DNA from: Microseira wollei NIES-4236
GTDB taxonomy: Bacteria; Cyanobacteriota; Cyanobacteriia; Cyanobacteriales; Aerosakkonemataceae
DNA length: 64,000 bases
Direction of reading: 5' to 3'
NCBI RefSeq assembly: GCF_020521235.1
Contig: NZ_BLAY01000006.1
Location: 1 to 64,000 of the forward strand
Of the stretch, positions 55,170-64,000 are shown one piece after another (the first letter of the stretch is position 1; the number at the start of each line of letters is the position of its first letter). Position numbers and translations under genes: made by a program. The notes beneath the pieces are model-generated. The model was not told the DNA's origin and did not search any database. It saw nothing but the letters and a program-made list of their open reading frames with translations.

Positions 55170-55904
55170 TTACTCTGCCGTTGCCAATCCAGCTTCGGTA
55201 TCGGGTTCTTCGGTGCTACCCTGGCTGCGTTTGCGAGTCAGGGTGTTGTAAAGTAGCAAACCAATCGCCTTGATCAGATTGCCTTCGAGTTCTTTGAACA
55301 TCTTCATGTTCATGCCAAACGCAGCATTGGCTTCATCGACTATGCGATTTGCCTTCGTTTCATCAATGGGTAGGTCGTTGAGCGCTTGGCGATATTTATT
55401 CTTAAACGCCTTTTCGTCAGGAATATCTTGGAATTCGTAGAACGCGATGCCTTGCCCATTCAGGTTCATCCCCCGTTGAGCAATGCCTTTGAGGATTTGA
55501 CCGCCGGATAGGTCACCCAGGTAACGCGTGTAGGATTGGGCAATCAACAGTTCCGGTTCGCTTTGGGATACTTCCTGAATTCGCTGTACGTAAGCTTCAG
55601 CAGCTGGGGAGGGGGCCACTTGTTCCCGCCAGTTTGACCCGTAGTAGTAGCTCAGATCTTGCTCTAAGCTCTTTTTCCGGTTCAGTTCTTTGAAGTAAAT
55701 ATGGGACAGAATCGGATGGTTTTTGTGCCGTTCCATCTCTTCTTCAATCGCGGAATAGACGAAGTAGAGGTTGGCTACCAGTTTCCGGTATGAGTTTTTT
55801 TCGACAACGCCTCGTAAAAAGCACTTGACAAAACCGACGTTTTCTGCCGCTGTATGGGCTTTTTTGGTGCCTTCGCGTAATTTGGTCGCTAAATTAGTGC
55901 TCAT
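55170..55904 (-). CDS. ho1: heme oxygenase 1 (biliverdin-producing)
   Basis: A 244-residue HO1, which opens heme to biliverdin IXalpha, iron and CO using ferredoxin. The proximal His is His17 in KKAHTAAEN. ATKLREGTKK, VANLYFVYSAIEEEME, YTRYLGDLSGGQILKGIAQR (the distal helix with GG) and GMNMKMFKEL are all present. Length is normal for cyanobacteria; the C-terminal 20 residues are disordered. The product is the substrate of PcyA at 25203-25937, and the two genes are not clustered. Confidence 0.95.
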   Translation of the reverse strand: MSTNLATKLREGTKKAHTAAENVGFVKCFLRGVVEKNSYRKLVANLYFVYSAIEEEMERHKNHPILSHIYFKELNRKKSLEQDLSYYYGSNWREQVAPSPAAEAYVQRIQEVSQSEPELLIAQSYTRYLGDLSGGQILKGIAQRGMNLNGQGIAFYEFQDIPDEKAFKNKYRQALNDLPIDETKANRIVDEANAAFGMNMKMFKELEGNLIKAIGLLLYNTLTRKRSQGSTEEPDTEAGLATAE

Positions 55905-56031
55905 GCTAAATTACAGTCCCTAAAGTTTAGTGAGGATTCTGTTTATGCGCCTAAGGTTTATAAAACCCCTAAATCGTTACATTAGACTGATTTGATGAGA
56001 ATTTTCATTAAGATTTTTTACGAAAGGGGGG

Positions 56032-56155
56032 AGCGAGCAGGGGAGCAGGGGAGCAGGGGAGCAGGGGAGCGGGGGAGAATGTAGATTCAAATTCCCCTGG
56101 AGCCCCTGGAACAGCTGGAGCCCCTGGAGCCCACCTGCACACCTGCTCCAGAGCC
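56032..56155. repeat. two-armed GGGGAGCA array with core, downstream of gyrB
   Basis: GGGGAGCA units (56037-56072), a core GAATGTAGATTCAAATTC (56077-56094), then CCCCTGGAGC and CACCTGC units. The core is repeated in inverted form at 61252-61269 upstream of gyrB. Confidence 0.85.
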
Positions 56156-56166
56156 CTATCCCCCGA

Positions 56167-59100
56167 TTAGATATCCAGATCGGTGAGGTTGAGTTTGGGG
56201 CCGTAGGTTTCGATGAACTCGCGGCGGGGTTGCACTCTGTCGCCCATCAATATCGTAAAGATTCGATCCGCTTCGGCAGCATCTTCGATCTCGACTTGCT
56301 TGAGCGTGCGCGTTTCCGGGTTCATCGTGGTTTCCCACAACTGTGCTGGCATCATTTCCCCCAATCCTTTGAACCTTTGGATGGTGTAGTTGGCATTGGG
56401 GGGAAATTCGCGCAGCTGGTTTTGCAGTTCGCGATCGCTATAGCAGTAGTAGTGAGAGCGACCCCGTTCTACTTTATACAGCGGAGGACAGGCGATGTAA
56501 ATGTAGCCTTGGTCGATGAGCGCCCGTTGATACCGATAGAAGAAAGTTAACAACAGGGTACGGATGTGCGCGCCATCAACATCAGCGTCGGTATTTTTTG
56601 CTCCGACTCCACCTATGCCACAAATGAAGTTTTCATCACCCTCAACTGAGAAATCGTAAACATAGTCACCGACTAGATCGATTTCCTCAGCAGAAACAAC
56701 TTTCAACCCCATCAAATCATCGCTAATTGGCACGCAGTCCAATGATTTCCGAGTGGGACTGGCTAGGTGCGCCTCCAGCTTGTGGGCATTCCCGTGTTGT
56801 TGCCATATGGGGCGACAGCGTTCGATCTGCTCTTTGCCACAGATCGCGATACTGTAATAGGGATGTCGGGTTTGAATGAGTGCATCAGCAGCAGTAGAAG
56901 GCTGATGGTGACTGTTTGATGCCATCAAACCTAGTTGCCCAAACAGATAGAGCAACCCATCTTTAAGGGTTCCAGAATTGGTTGTAAACGACAAATTGTT
57001 ACCACCAGTCGTGCCATCACCCAGGAAATAGCCTTCTAGGAAAGCTAGCTGTAATTCTTCACTCAGGCTGAAAACAATATCTGGCAATTGCTTTTCATGA
57101 GCAAGTTTGCCCAGTCCCCAAGCTCGGATTAAGCGTGCTGCTGCAACGCTATGGAAGTATAGTTTGATGCCGTCACTTTCTGGATCGTTGTAGCAACGAG
57201 GTATTTCACCAAACACCTTCTCAATAGCAGTGCAGAGTTCGGGGATGAACGGCTCATCTTTTTTGCCCAAGCTAAGGCTAACTTGATGCTGGCTCAAACT
57301 TCCCTCGGCGACGTACCAGCCCAAAAACCAGATTAATTCGCGAGTAATGGGTAGGTAGCGATCAAAAGCTTTATCGGTATGCGCTTGCGGCACAATTTTT
57401 ACATCTGCACCCATTTGCGCGAGTTCGCTGGGGGTGAAGAAATCCAACGGTTTGTAACAGCTTACTTCCCGCCAACGGGCATTTTTGCTCGTATCATCTT
57501 GTGCCAGTCGTTCGTCAATTTTGTCGGGCAATGTTTCATAGAGGATATTGTCATTGCCACCAATGGCTTCCAGATAGCTGAGAAAGTCAGGCAAGGTTGG
57601 TTGGTTAATGCCACGCTCCCAGTGACTAATTGTAATTGGTTGCTTGACGCCACAAGCATTGGCAACCTTTTTCTGAGATACTCCCAACGCCTGACGTTGA
57701 TCTATCAGTTGTTGCCAATCTTCTAACTCTAATTTCACTCGCGGTTCGCTCCACAATTCTGGGCGCGTTACCTTTGCCAAAACCCGTTTACTGGCAACTT
57801 GCCGCACTTCTTCACCTTGCAGGTAAAGTCCCTCGGTTAAGCCAGCCCGGTATAATGTTGCCAGCAAATCAATTTGAGTTGGACTCACTTCTGGACGCGG
57901 AAGACGCCGACTAGCTACCAACAAATCGCCTGGTCGAACTTCGTTACCTTTTTTGAGACGCACTTCCCCATTTTCGTAGACAAACACGCTGTGAGATGAT
58001 GTCACTTTGAGCGAGCGGTTGTAGCGCGTTGTAATTTTATACATCGGCTCCTCGTGGGTGTGACGAATCACAGCTTTGAGGGGTTTGAAGCGGGTGGCGT
58101 GGGTTACGGGGTCAAAGGAGATGACGCGGTATTTTTCTGTAGTCCGACGACCTTCAACGCAATCATCAATGAATTGACCGATGGTGACAAATTCGGTTTT
58201 GCCGGTATCGTCCGCTACCAAGGTTGGTTCATCACCAGCAACGCTCATAATTACGATGCGGTGATAGCGCAGTTGGGAGGCATCGAATTCTTCGCCTTTG
58301 ACGCCTAAACCAAGTGCTGTAATCAACGATTGGATTTCGTTATTTTTGTAGATTTTGGCGTCGTCGGTTTTCTCGATGTTCAGGATTTTACCGCGCAGGG
58401 GGAGGATGGCTTGGAAGCGGCGATCGCGTCCTTGTTTGGCGCTATTGTGGACGAATACACCACTTGCTAGGGCAAAGTTGTGGCTGTTGGGAACTTCGAT
58501 GTCGTAAACGTCGTAGCGCTCTTCTACGGGTTCGATTTTAACCACGCGGTGATTGTAATTCTTGACAGCGCGCTTCGCTGCGGTGATGTCGCCGTAGAAG
58601 TAGCGATCGCAAAAGGTTTCAAATGTCAACAAAGACTTATCCCGCAAGCGGCGACGGTAGCATTGATAAAGTTCCAAATCCAGATAGCCGTGGCAACAAA
58701 TTTCAACTTTTTTCAACGCCTCAATCGTCTTGCGATAGTAGGTTTTGTCTAACGCTTCCTTCCGTTTGACACGGTATTCATACGTCCATTGTTCCTTTGT
58801 CTTTTGGCGCCGCCATTCCAACAAATCCTCATCTTCCCATTGTTGCTTAGCCGCAATTGAATAAGCCTCTCGCATTTCCGGATTATTGGCAAAGTAATTC
58901 CGCACCCGTTCAGCTTGTGCTAAACGATTCGCTTCATCACTCCAATACTCTTGCTGCGCTTTGTCCAATAGTTCCTGATTTTGCTGGCGATAAGCTTCGT
59001 TACTCTCATAAAACTCACGCCACTTTTGAGTCATGTAGGCGTACTCTTCATCTTGCCATTGAGCTAGAGCCTGTTCTGAGAGCATTTGTCGCGTTTCCGG

Positions 59101-61062
59101 CTGTTGCATTCTTTCGCTCATCATGGCGCGAAATTCTTCGCTCATGTGAACTTGGCGACTCTTTTCTTTTACATCATGTCGGTGCAAGGTTTTCTCTAGA
59201 TGCGCCCGATGCAGTGCTAAATGTTCCTCCGCCGGAAGTCGCTGAATATTGGTCGGATTGTTGTTGCGTTTATTGAAGTCAACGTGATGGCGATGATTGC
59301 CATCCGATGCTTGATAAATTCCATGTTTTAGGTTATAAAAATCCGCCAAAAGATGAGTGTAAATCCACTTATCATTCAGGGGATTCAAAACCATTTCGTA
59401 ACCGTCAAGTCCCCAGCCATTTTTATCTTTTTTGGAAATCTGGCGGTGAATTGGCATCAACGAATCTTCTGGCGTCAGCAATGCTGCTGCTTTATAGCTG
59501 CCATCTCGCAACATGAACGGGTGATCGGGGGTGCAGAACAGGGTTTCCCCGTTATCTAATGTCAGCTTGATTACTTCAGCATTTGCCTTGGTCATCCGAG
59601 CGTTAGTAATCCGCTCGATACCAATGTTTCCACTCTCGCGGATGGTGTAGCAAAAGTGTTCTTTCCCTTCTGCTTGTTCGTCAACTATCTCTTTGATAGT
59701 TTTTTCTGAACCATCAGATAGCAAAATATAAGTCGAACTTATAAAACATCCGCCGGCCGAATCGCCTTCAACTAGAAATATCTCGGATTCAGAGGGATCT
59801 CGGGTGCTGCAATCGGCTAATTTACCGGGTAAAGGAGAGGATTCTAAAACCGATTTGCGGCGGACTAAATCCCTGGCGCGACGGGCAGCTTCGGCGGCTT
59901 TAAATGCCTGAACTGCTTTTTCGATAATGGCGTCTGCTACTGCTGGGTGAAAGTCCAAGTATTCGGTGAGAATTTCGCCTACTAGAGAGTCAACAATTCC
60001 TCGAACTTCGGTGTTACCGAGTTTGGTTTTGGTTTGACCTTCAAATTCTGGGTTGGGGACTTTGACGGAAATGACGCCGGTTAAGCCTTCGCGGACGTTT
60101 TCGCCAGCGAGGTTGGCTTCGGATTCTTTAATTTTATTGCGCTTGCGAGCGATCGCATTCAACGTCCGCGTCAGCACCGCCTTCAACCCTTCCAGGTGCG
60201 TCCCGCCATCCACAGTGCGGATGTTATTGGCAAAACCCAATAAATTATCCGTATAAGCATCAGAAGACCACTGCAACGCCACTTCCACTTGGACGTTGTT
60301 GCGTTCTCCCTGCACGTAGATAATTTCCTCATGCAGCTGTTGCTTATCCCGGTTCATGTAAGCAACGTATTCCCGAATCCCGCCTTTGTATTCGTAGATT
60401 TCGACTTTGGGGGTATTGCTTTTGAGTAATTCGATGCGGTTATCGGTAAATGTAATTTTGACCCCAGCATTGAGGAAAGCCAACTCCCGCAGGCGTCCTG
60501 CCAGAATCATATAATCGAATTCTCTACCTGTGGTAAAGATTTCCCCATCGGGAACGAAGGTTACCGATGTCCCCGTGCGGGCTTCTTTAATCGGGTTAGC
60601 TTGTAATTCCGTAATTGGGATGCCCCTTTCGTAGCGCTGCTTGTGAACCTTCTTATCCCGCCAAACGGTAACTTCTACCCATTCGGAGAGGGCGTTTACC
60701 ACCGAAACGCCTACACCGTGCAGCCCTCCAGAAACCTTATAGCCGCCGCCCCCAAACTTACCGCCTGCACCCAGAATCGTCAACACCGTTTCCAGTGCCG
60801 ATTTGCCAGTGCGGGGATGAATATCTGTAGGGATTCCCCGCCCGTCATCGGTTACCGTTACCGAACCATCGGCGTTGAGGTCAACTTCGATGTGGGTGCA
60901 GTAGCCAGCCAGCGCCTCATCGATCGAATTGTCCACTACCTCGTAAACTAGATGGTGGAGTCCTCTTGGCCCGGTAGAACCAATGTACATTCCCGGACGT
61001 TTCCGAACGTGTTCAAGATTTTCCAGAACTTGAATGTCATCGGCGCTGTAACTACTCGTCAT
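56167..61062 (-). CDS. gyrB: GyrB, DNA gyrase subunit B precursor with two inteins
   Basis: The 1631-residue precursor gives a 645-residue GyrB after removal of two inteins, the normal cyanobacterial length. The ATG at 61062 begins [20 protein letters not shown]; 22 upstream codons are not GyrB-like. The ATPase domain has [16 protein letters not shown] and [15 protein letters not shown]; the TOPRIM domain has EGDSAGG and [11 protein letters not shown], and the end has [22 protein letters not shown] and [13 protein letters not shown]. GyrB with GyrA introduces negative supercoils. Intein 1 splits EGDSAGG from SAKQGRDR; intein 2 splits RIVIM from TDADVDG. Without both splicing events the TOPRIM site cannot form, so the gene depends on them. 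Confidence 0.97.
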   Translation of the reverse strand: MTSSYSADDIQVLENLEHVRKRPGMYIGSTGPRGLHHLVYEVVDNSIDEALAGYCTHIEVDLNADGSVTVTDDGRGIPTDIHPRTGKSALETVLTILGAGGKFGGGGYKVSGGLHGVGVSVVNALSEWVEVTVWRDKKVHKQRYERGIPITELQANPIKEARTGTSVTFVPDGEIFTTGREFDYMILAGRLRELAFLNAGVKITFTDNRIELLKSNTPKVEIYEYKGGIREYVAYMNRDKQQLHEEIIYVQGERNNVQVEVALQWSSDAYTDNLLGFANNIRTVDGGTHLEGLKAVLTRTLNAIARKRNKIKESEANLAGENVREGLTGVISVKVPNPEFEGQTKTKLGNTEVRGIVDSLVGEILTEYLDFHPAVADAIIEKAVQAFKAAEAARRARDLVRRKSVLESSPLPGKLADCSTRDPSESEIFLVEGDSAGGCFISSTYILLSDGSEKTIKEIVDEQAEGKEHFCYTIRESGNIGIERITNARMTKANAEVIKLTLDNGETLFCTPDHPFMLRDGSYKAAALLTPEDSLMPIHRQISKKDKNGWGLDGYEMVLNPLNDKWIYTHLLADFYNLKHGIYQASDGNHRHHVDFNKRNNNPTNIQRLPAEEHLALHRAHLEKTLHRHDVKEKSRQVHMSEEFRAMMSERMQQPETRQMLSEQALAQWQDEEYAYMTQKWREFYESNEAYRQQNQELLDKAQQEYWSDEANRLAQAERVRNYFANNPEMREAYSIAAKQQWEDEDLLEWRRQKTKEQWTYEYRVKRKEALDKTYYRKTIEALKKVEICCHGYLDLELYQCYRRRLRDKSLLTFETFCDRYFYGDITAAKRAVKNYNHRVVKIEPVEERYDVYDIEVPNSHNFALASGVFVHNSAKQGRDRRFQAILPLRGKILNIEKTDDAKIYKNNEIQSLITALGLGVKGEEFDASQLRYHRIVIMSVAGDEPTLVADDTGKTEFVTIGQFIDDCVEGRRTTEKYRVISFDPVTHATRFKPLKAVIRHTHEEPMYKITTRYNRSLKVTSSHSVFVYENGEVRLKKGNEVRPGDLLVASRRLPRPEVSPTQIDLLATLYRAGLTEGLYLQGEEVRQVASKRVLAKVTRPELWSEPRVKLELEDWQQLIDQRQALGVSQKKVANACGVKQPITISHWERGINQPTLPDFLSYLEAIGGNDNILYETLPDKIDERLAQDDTSKNARWREVSCYKPLDFFTPSELAQMGADVKIVPQAHTDKAFDRYLPITRELIWFLGWYVAEGSLSQHQVSLSLGKKDEPFIPELCTAIEKVFGEIPRCYNDPESDGIKLYFHSVAAARLIRAWGLGKLAHEKQLPDIVFSLSEELQLAFLEGYFLGDGTTGGNNLSFTTNSGTLKDGLLYLFGQLGLMASNSHHQPSTAADALIQTRHPYYSIAICGKEQIERCRPIWQQHGNAHKLEAHLASPTRKSLDCVPISDDLMGLKVVSAEEIDLVGDYVYDFSVEGDENFICGIGGVGAKNTDADVDGAHIRTLLLTFFYRYQRALIDQGYIYIACPPLYKVERGRSHYYCYSDRELQNQLREFPPNANYTIQRFKGLGEMMPAQLWETTMNPETRTLKQVEIEDAAEADRIFTILMGDRVQPRREFIETYGPKLNLTDLDI
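56593..58245 (-). other. GyrB intein 2 (LAGLIDADG type with helix-turn-helix)
   Basis: A 551-residue intein that starts with Ser1 ([10 protein letters not shown]) and ends with Asn551 before Thr of TDADVDG. Block B is TSSH (82-85). The homing endonuclease part has two LAGLIDADG blocks, FLGWYVAEG (307-315, acid Glu314) and [10 protein letters not shown] (402-411, acid Asp410). Between the splicing and endonuclease parts lies an XRE-like helix-turn-helix (about 181-226, [20 protein letters not shown]-like). The residue before Asn551 is Lys and not the usual His, which can slow the last splicing step. The DOD residues look intact, so the endonuclease may be active. Confidence 0.9.
58444..59748 (-). 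other. GyrB intein 1 (HNH type)
   Basis: A 435-residue intein with Cys1 ([10 protein letters not shown]), Block B TPDH (73-76), and end [10 protein letters not shown] before Ser of SAKQG. The position and length equal the well-known Synechocystis GyrB intein. Residues 150-180 carry an HNH-type nuclease motif ([18 protein letters not shown], then HLALHR); a basic, helical region with NUMOD-like repeats follows up to about 370. All splicing residues are canonical, including the penultimate His. Confidence 0.93.
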
Positions 61063-61204
61063 AATAAGGACTTCTCCAATAGAGCCTTTTCTCCGCCCAG
61101 AGGCGTCATAAAGGAAAAAACACTCCAAAATTGTAACACAAAAGGCTTATAGGCGGCTCTAGGCCATTATAGATGATTATTTATCTGGGGGATATACCCT
61201 TTTC

Positions 61205-61327
61205 AAGGGTGGCAGTGGTGCAGGTGGGCAGAGGGGCAGGTGGGTACAGGAGAATTTGAATCTATATTCTCGCCATCTCACCATCTCGCCATCTCCTGTG
61301 CTCACCTGCTTACCTGCTCACTTGCTC
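61205..61327. repeat. two-armed array with core, upstream of gyrB
   Basis: GCAGGTGGGCAGAGGGGCAG units, a core GAATTTGAATCTATATTC (61252-61269), then CATCTCACCATCTCGCC and CACCTGCTTACCTGCTC units. The core complement differs by one base from that at 56077-56094. It lies between gyrB and miaA. Confidence 0.85.
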
Positions 61328-61340
61328 AATTTCATCACCT

Positions 61341-62255
61341 ATGACCCATGACCCACTTATAGTTATCTGCGGTGCTACGGCTACGGGGAAGTCGGGGCTG
61401 GCTTTGGATATCGCTCAAAGACTCAATTCTGTTATTATTAGTGCTGACTCGCGGCAGGTTTATCGGGAGTTTGATATTGGCACGGCTAAACCCACACCTG
61501 CCGAACAACAGAGAGTATCGCACTATTTGATTGATATCTGCAATCCCACAGAAACTTTAACGGTTGCAGATTACCAGCAGCAAGCTCAAAAATTAATTGC
61601 CCAGTTTCACGAAAGGGGATGCATTCCTTTATTGGTGGGAGGGACTGGTTTATATATTAAATCAGTCGTGCGGGGGATGAAAATTCCCAGGGTGGCGCCC
61701 CAGAAAGAATTGCGCTCGCAACTCGAATCCCTCGGTCAAAATCAAGTTTACGCCTTGCTGCAACAAGTCGATTCCGCCGCCGCTCAAAAAATTCATCCCA
61801 ACGATCCCGTAAGGACATTACGCGCTTTAGAGGTGTATTATGTCACAGGAATTCCCATTTCCCAACAGCAAGGTGAAAATCCCCCCACTTATCCTATTTT
61901 ACAACTTGGCTTAGATTGCGATTCGTCTCATCTTTTAAAACGCATTGAACAACGAACCGCAAAAATGCTAAAAGATGGTTTAGTAGCTGAGGTAGAATTG
62001 CTGTGCCAAAAATATGGTATGGATTTACCTTTACTCGATACTCTAGGCTATCGAGAAATCAAACAATATCTAGCGGGAGAGGTTTCCCTATCTGAAGCGA
62101 AAGATTTAACTGTTTTGCACACAAGACAATTTGCCAAGCGACAGCGCACCTGGTTTAAAGCTGATGCTGAAATTGAATGGTTTGACGCCGACCAACCAGA
62201 TTTGTTAGAAAAAGTGTGGAACAGAATCCAAAAATTTATTGGGAGTATTCGATAG
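61341..62255 (+). CDS. miaA: MiaA, tRNA dimethylallyltransferase
   Basis: A 304-residue MiaA, which adds an isopentenyl group to A37 of tRNAs reading UNN codons using dimethylallyl diphosphate. The P-loop is GATATGKS (11-18). SADSRQVYREFDIGTAKPT, LVGGTGLYIKSVVRG, DTLGYREIKQYL and HTRQFAKRQRTWFK are the family motifs. The second ATG (MTHDPL) could also be the start. A decayed TPR gene follows four bases after the stop. Confidence 0.95.
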   Translation: MTHDPLIVICGATATGKSGLALDIAQRLNSVIISADSRQVYREFDIGTAKPTPAEQQRVSHYLIDICNPTETLTVADYQQQAQKLIAQFHERGCIPLLVGGTGLYIKSVVRGMKIPRVAPQKELRSQLESLGQNQVYALLQQVDSAAAQKIHPNDPVRTLRALEVYYVTGIPISQQQGENPPTYPILQLGLDCDSSHLLKRIEQRTAKMLKDGLVAEVELLCQKYGMDLPLLDTLGYREIKQYLAGEVSLSEAKDLTVLHTRQFAKRQRTWFKADAEIEWFDADQPDLLEKVWNRIQKFIGSIR

Positions 62256-62671
62256 TTTTATGCAACCAGAAAATGCCGTGGATATAATTTACCAATAAGC
62301 CTTAGCCTTGCACCAGCAACAGCAATTTGATGCCGCCGAGCCAAAATATCAATAATATTTACGTTGGCGGAGCGTTATCGCTGAATCATGGATCAATTTA
62401 GGCATTTTTTAGGCTCGAACTAGCTAGGCTCAAAATGCTGATTCAGCAATTTTAAAATCTTTAGATTTGGATGCCAATGCAACCGGGTATTATGTACTAG
62501 GACTTGTTGAGAAAGATTGGATAACGAGGCTGAGGCGATAGCAGCTTATCAAGATGCGATCGCTCTCGATTCAAACTTGGTCGATGCTGATAATAATTTG
62601 GGATTAATTTTAGCAAAGAATGGCGAAATAACTGAAGCTGAAACTGTTTATCGTCAGGGAATATCAGTCAG

Positions 62672-62775
62672 ATCATGTCCGTTTGATTACCCATAGTTAG
62701 GACTGACGCTCTGACGCTAAGGACACTCTGACGCTCTGAGTTTTAATTATGGGTGAAAAGCCTGACATCATATCA
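62672..62775. repeat. ATCATGTCC-ended interspersed repeat, copy D
   Basis: GATCATGTCCG (62672) and TGACATCATATCA (62763-62775) bound the copy; TACCCATA/TATGGGT lie inside the ends, with a CTGACGCTCTGACGCT direct repeat between. It lies in the decayed TPR gene. Confidence 0.65.
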
Positions 62776-62946
62776 ATCCCAGTCACTGGGGTAGCTTGGT
62801 TAATTTGGGCAATTTGTTACTATAACAGGCGCAAGTTGAACAAGCAATTGAGCAGGAATGCAAAATTTAATTCAGCAAACCTCGCTCACAACCCCTGAAA
62901 GTAAAAACAATGCTTTGACAGGGATAGTTTGTGCTACAACATTTCA

Positions 62947-63087
62947 GATCATGTCCGCGAGAGATCGCTGTATGGATGGCTAATTGCTAATTGCAAGCTT
63001 GCTAATTGCGAGCTTGTCAATTGCCTCCAGAGCAGCCAGGGATTAGCTATTACCAGTTACACAACCGTTGCTACCTGACATGATATT
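62947..63087. repeat. ATCATGTCC-ended interspersed repeat, copy E
   Basis: GATCATGTCC (62947) and TGACATGATATT (63077-63088) with GCTGTATGGATGGCTAATTG near the left and CAGTTACACAACCGTTGC near the right, closely matching copy B. It interrupts the decayed TPR/GT41 gene. Confidence 0.8.
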
Positions 63088-64000
63088 ATTTAGGGCATCC
63101 AGGACTTACAGATACTTTCACGCAACAGTGCCGAAACTACAGCGATGTATTTCATCAAATTACTGGCAATCTGTCAGCCGTCTGTCAAAAGATAATTGCC
63201 GAGGAATTACACATCCTAGTATTTCCAGAAATCGGCATGGAAGCTCGAACGGTAAAAATGGCTGGGTTGCGTTTAGCCCCCGTTCAATGCAAGGCTTGGG
63301 GACATCCAGTAACTTCGGGCATAGCAACAATTGACTATTTTTTATCCAGCGAGTTGCTCGACCCGAAAAATGCTCAATAACATTATTATGAAAGATTGAT
63401 TCGCTTACCGAATATTGGCGTAGCCTATCCCAAACCAGAAGATATTCCCACGAGTAAAAAGAGTAGGGCAGATTTTGGGTTACCCGATGATGTAGTTATT
63501 TATTTGTGTTGCCAAGCACCGTTTAAATATCTGCCTCAGCCAGATTATATTTTTGCTGAAATTGTCCGTCGCTTTCCTCAAGCCAGGTTTCTATTTTTGC
63601 GGAAAAATTTGCTGTAAAAACGACTGGATCAAGCAGGGGATCAGGTAGGGCTGAAAAGCCAAGATTACTGCCTAGTTCTCAGCATGACGAAACGAATTGA
63701 ATAGCTGAAAATTAATTGACTTTCAGATGGGTTTTTGGATGCATTAAGTTGGTCGGGGGGAAATACATCACTAGAAGCGATCGCTTGTAATTTACCCATT
63801 GTTACTTGTCCCGGAGAATTCATGGAAGGGCGTCACGCCTACGCCTTTCTAAAAATGTTGGGCGTCACCGATACAATTGCTCAAAACGAAGCTGAATATA
63901 CAGACATTGCCGTCAAATTGGGTTTAGATCCAACTTGGCTACGCCAGATTGCAGAACGAATCAAAGCAGGTCACGATTATCTATCTTTATGACGACAAAG

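Larger units (their letters stand above)
62260..63992 (+). pseudogene. decayed SPINDLY/OGT-like TPR glycosyltransferase
   Basis: The plus strand encodes scattered pieces of a TPR protein with a C-terminal GT41 (O-GlcNAc transferase/SPINDLY) domain. The TPR part is broken after 12 codons (TAA at 62296) and again repeatedly; LVDADNNLGLILAKNGEITE at about 62580 is a TPR unit. The GT41 part begins near 63080, with IIAEELHILVFPEIGME and QCKAWGHPVTSG, then DFGLPDDVVIYLCCQ (63460), and ends LSWSGGNTSLEAIACNLPIV and GEFMEGRHAYAFLKMLGVTD. Two copies of an interspersed repeat (62672-62775, 62947-63087) have landed inside. The gene is dead. Confidence 0.88.

Overview
This window is from a cyanobacterium, most likely a filamentous one. 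GCGATCGC-type (HIP1) octamers are scattered throughout. The gene set is cyanobacterial: heme oxygenase and PcyA for phycobilin synthesis, cyanophycinase and cyanophycin synthetase, DevBCA-type exporter genes, a Mo-nitrogenase C-terminal domain fused to a cyclic-nucleotide sensor, DUF1517, DUF29 and DUF4347. Heptamer tandem repeats (GCTAATG/AATTAGC types) fill many gaps. I do not assign a genus.

Layout. 1-2.6 kb: a PAS-GAF-GGDEF signalling gene in decay, cut by an IS605-type right end. 2.6-10.8 kb: larB, a DUF433/DUF5615 toxin-antitoxin pair, DUF29, a peptide-type ABC substrate-binding lipoprotein, a PIN-domain gene with an unknown partner, ispF, DUF1517 and trmD. 11.3-15.1 kb: the cphB-cphA cyanophycin cluster. 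15.2-23.1 kb: a mobile-element-rich zone bounded by two tatA copies, with a DUF4347/RTX gene broken by a TnpB element and a full group II intron next to it. 23-31.5 kb: a Ser/Thr kinase, a GIY-YIG-like membrane protein, pcyA, a FkbM methyltransferase, and tetR-devB-devC-devA. 32.8-42 kb: the potassium region. A histidine kinase, a NarL-type regulator and a short KdpD diverge from kdpA-kdpB-kdpF-like-kdpC, and repeat arrays separate nearly every kdp gene. 42-46.9 kb: brnTA with a broken toxin, a kinase paralogue, repeat wreckage and a CNNM/HlyC-type membrane protein. 47.3-56 kb: mfd, two cyclic-nucleotide-binding proteins, a cupin, a tandem-repeat protein and heme oxygenase. 56.2-61.1 kb: gyrB carrying two complete inteins. 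61.3-64 kb: miaA and a decayed SPINDLY/OGT-like TPR gene.

How the genes work together. HO1 (55.2 kb) and PcyA (25.2 kb) are consecutive steps from heme to phycocyanobilin. CphA and CphB make and break cyanophycin. The TetR gene precedes a membrane-fusion/permease/ATPase exporter, and a matching palindrome at both promoters suggests control by that TetR. The histidine kinase and regulator next to kdpA probably replace the canonical KdpDE pair, since the local KdpD lacks a kinase domain.

The most unusual content is (1) the two inteins at two TOPRIM active-site positions of GyrB, the second with an internal helix-turn-helix; (2) a matched expansion of an 18-residue module in both arms of the DevB hairpin; and (3) several interspersed repeat families, including cores of about 18-29 bp flanked by heptamer arrays of opposite polarity. 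Some of these repeats have entered reading frames (mfd, kdpF) or supply stop codons (kdpA and others). All assignments come from reading the sequence; no database search was run.
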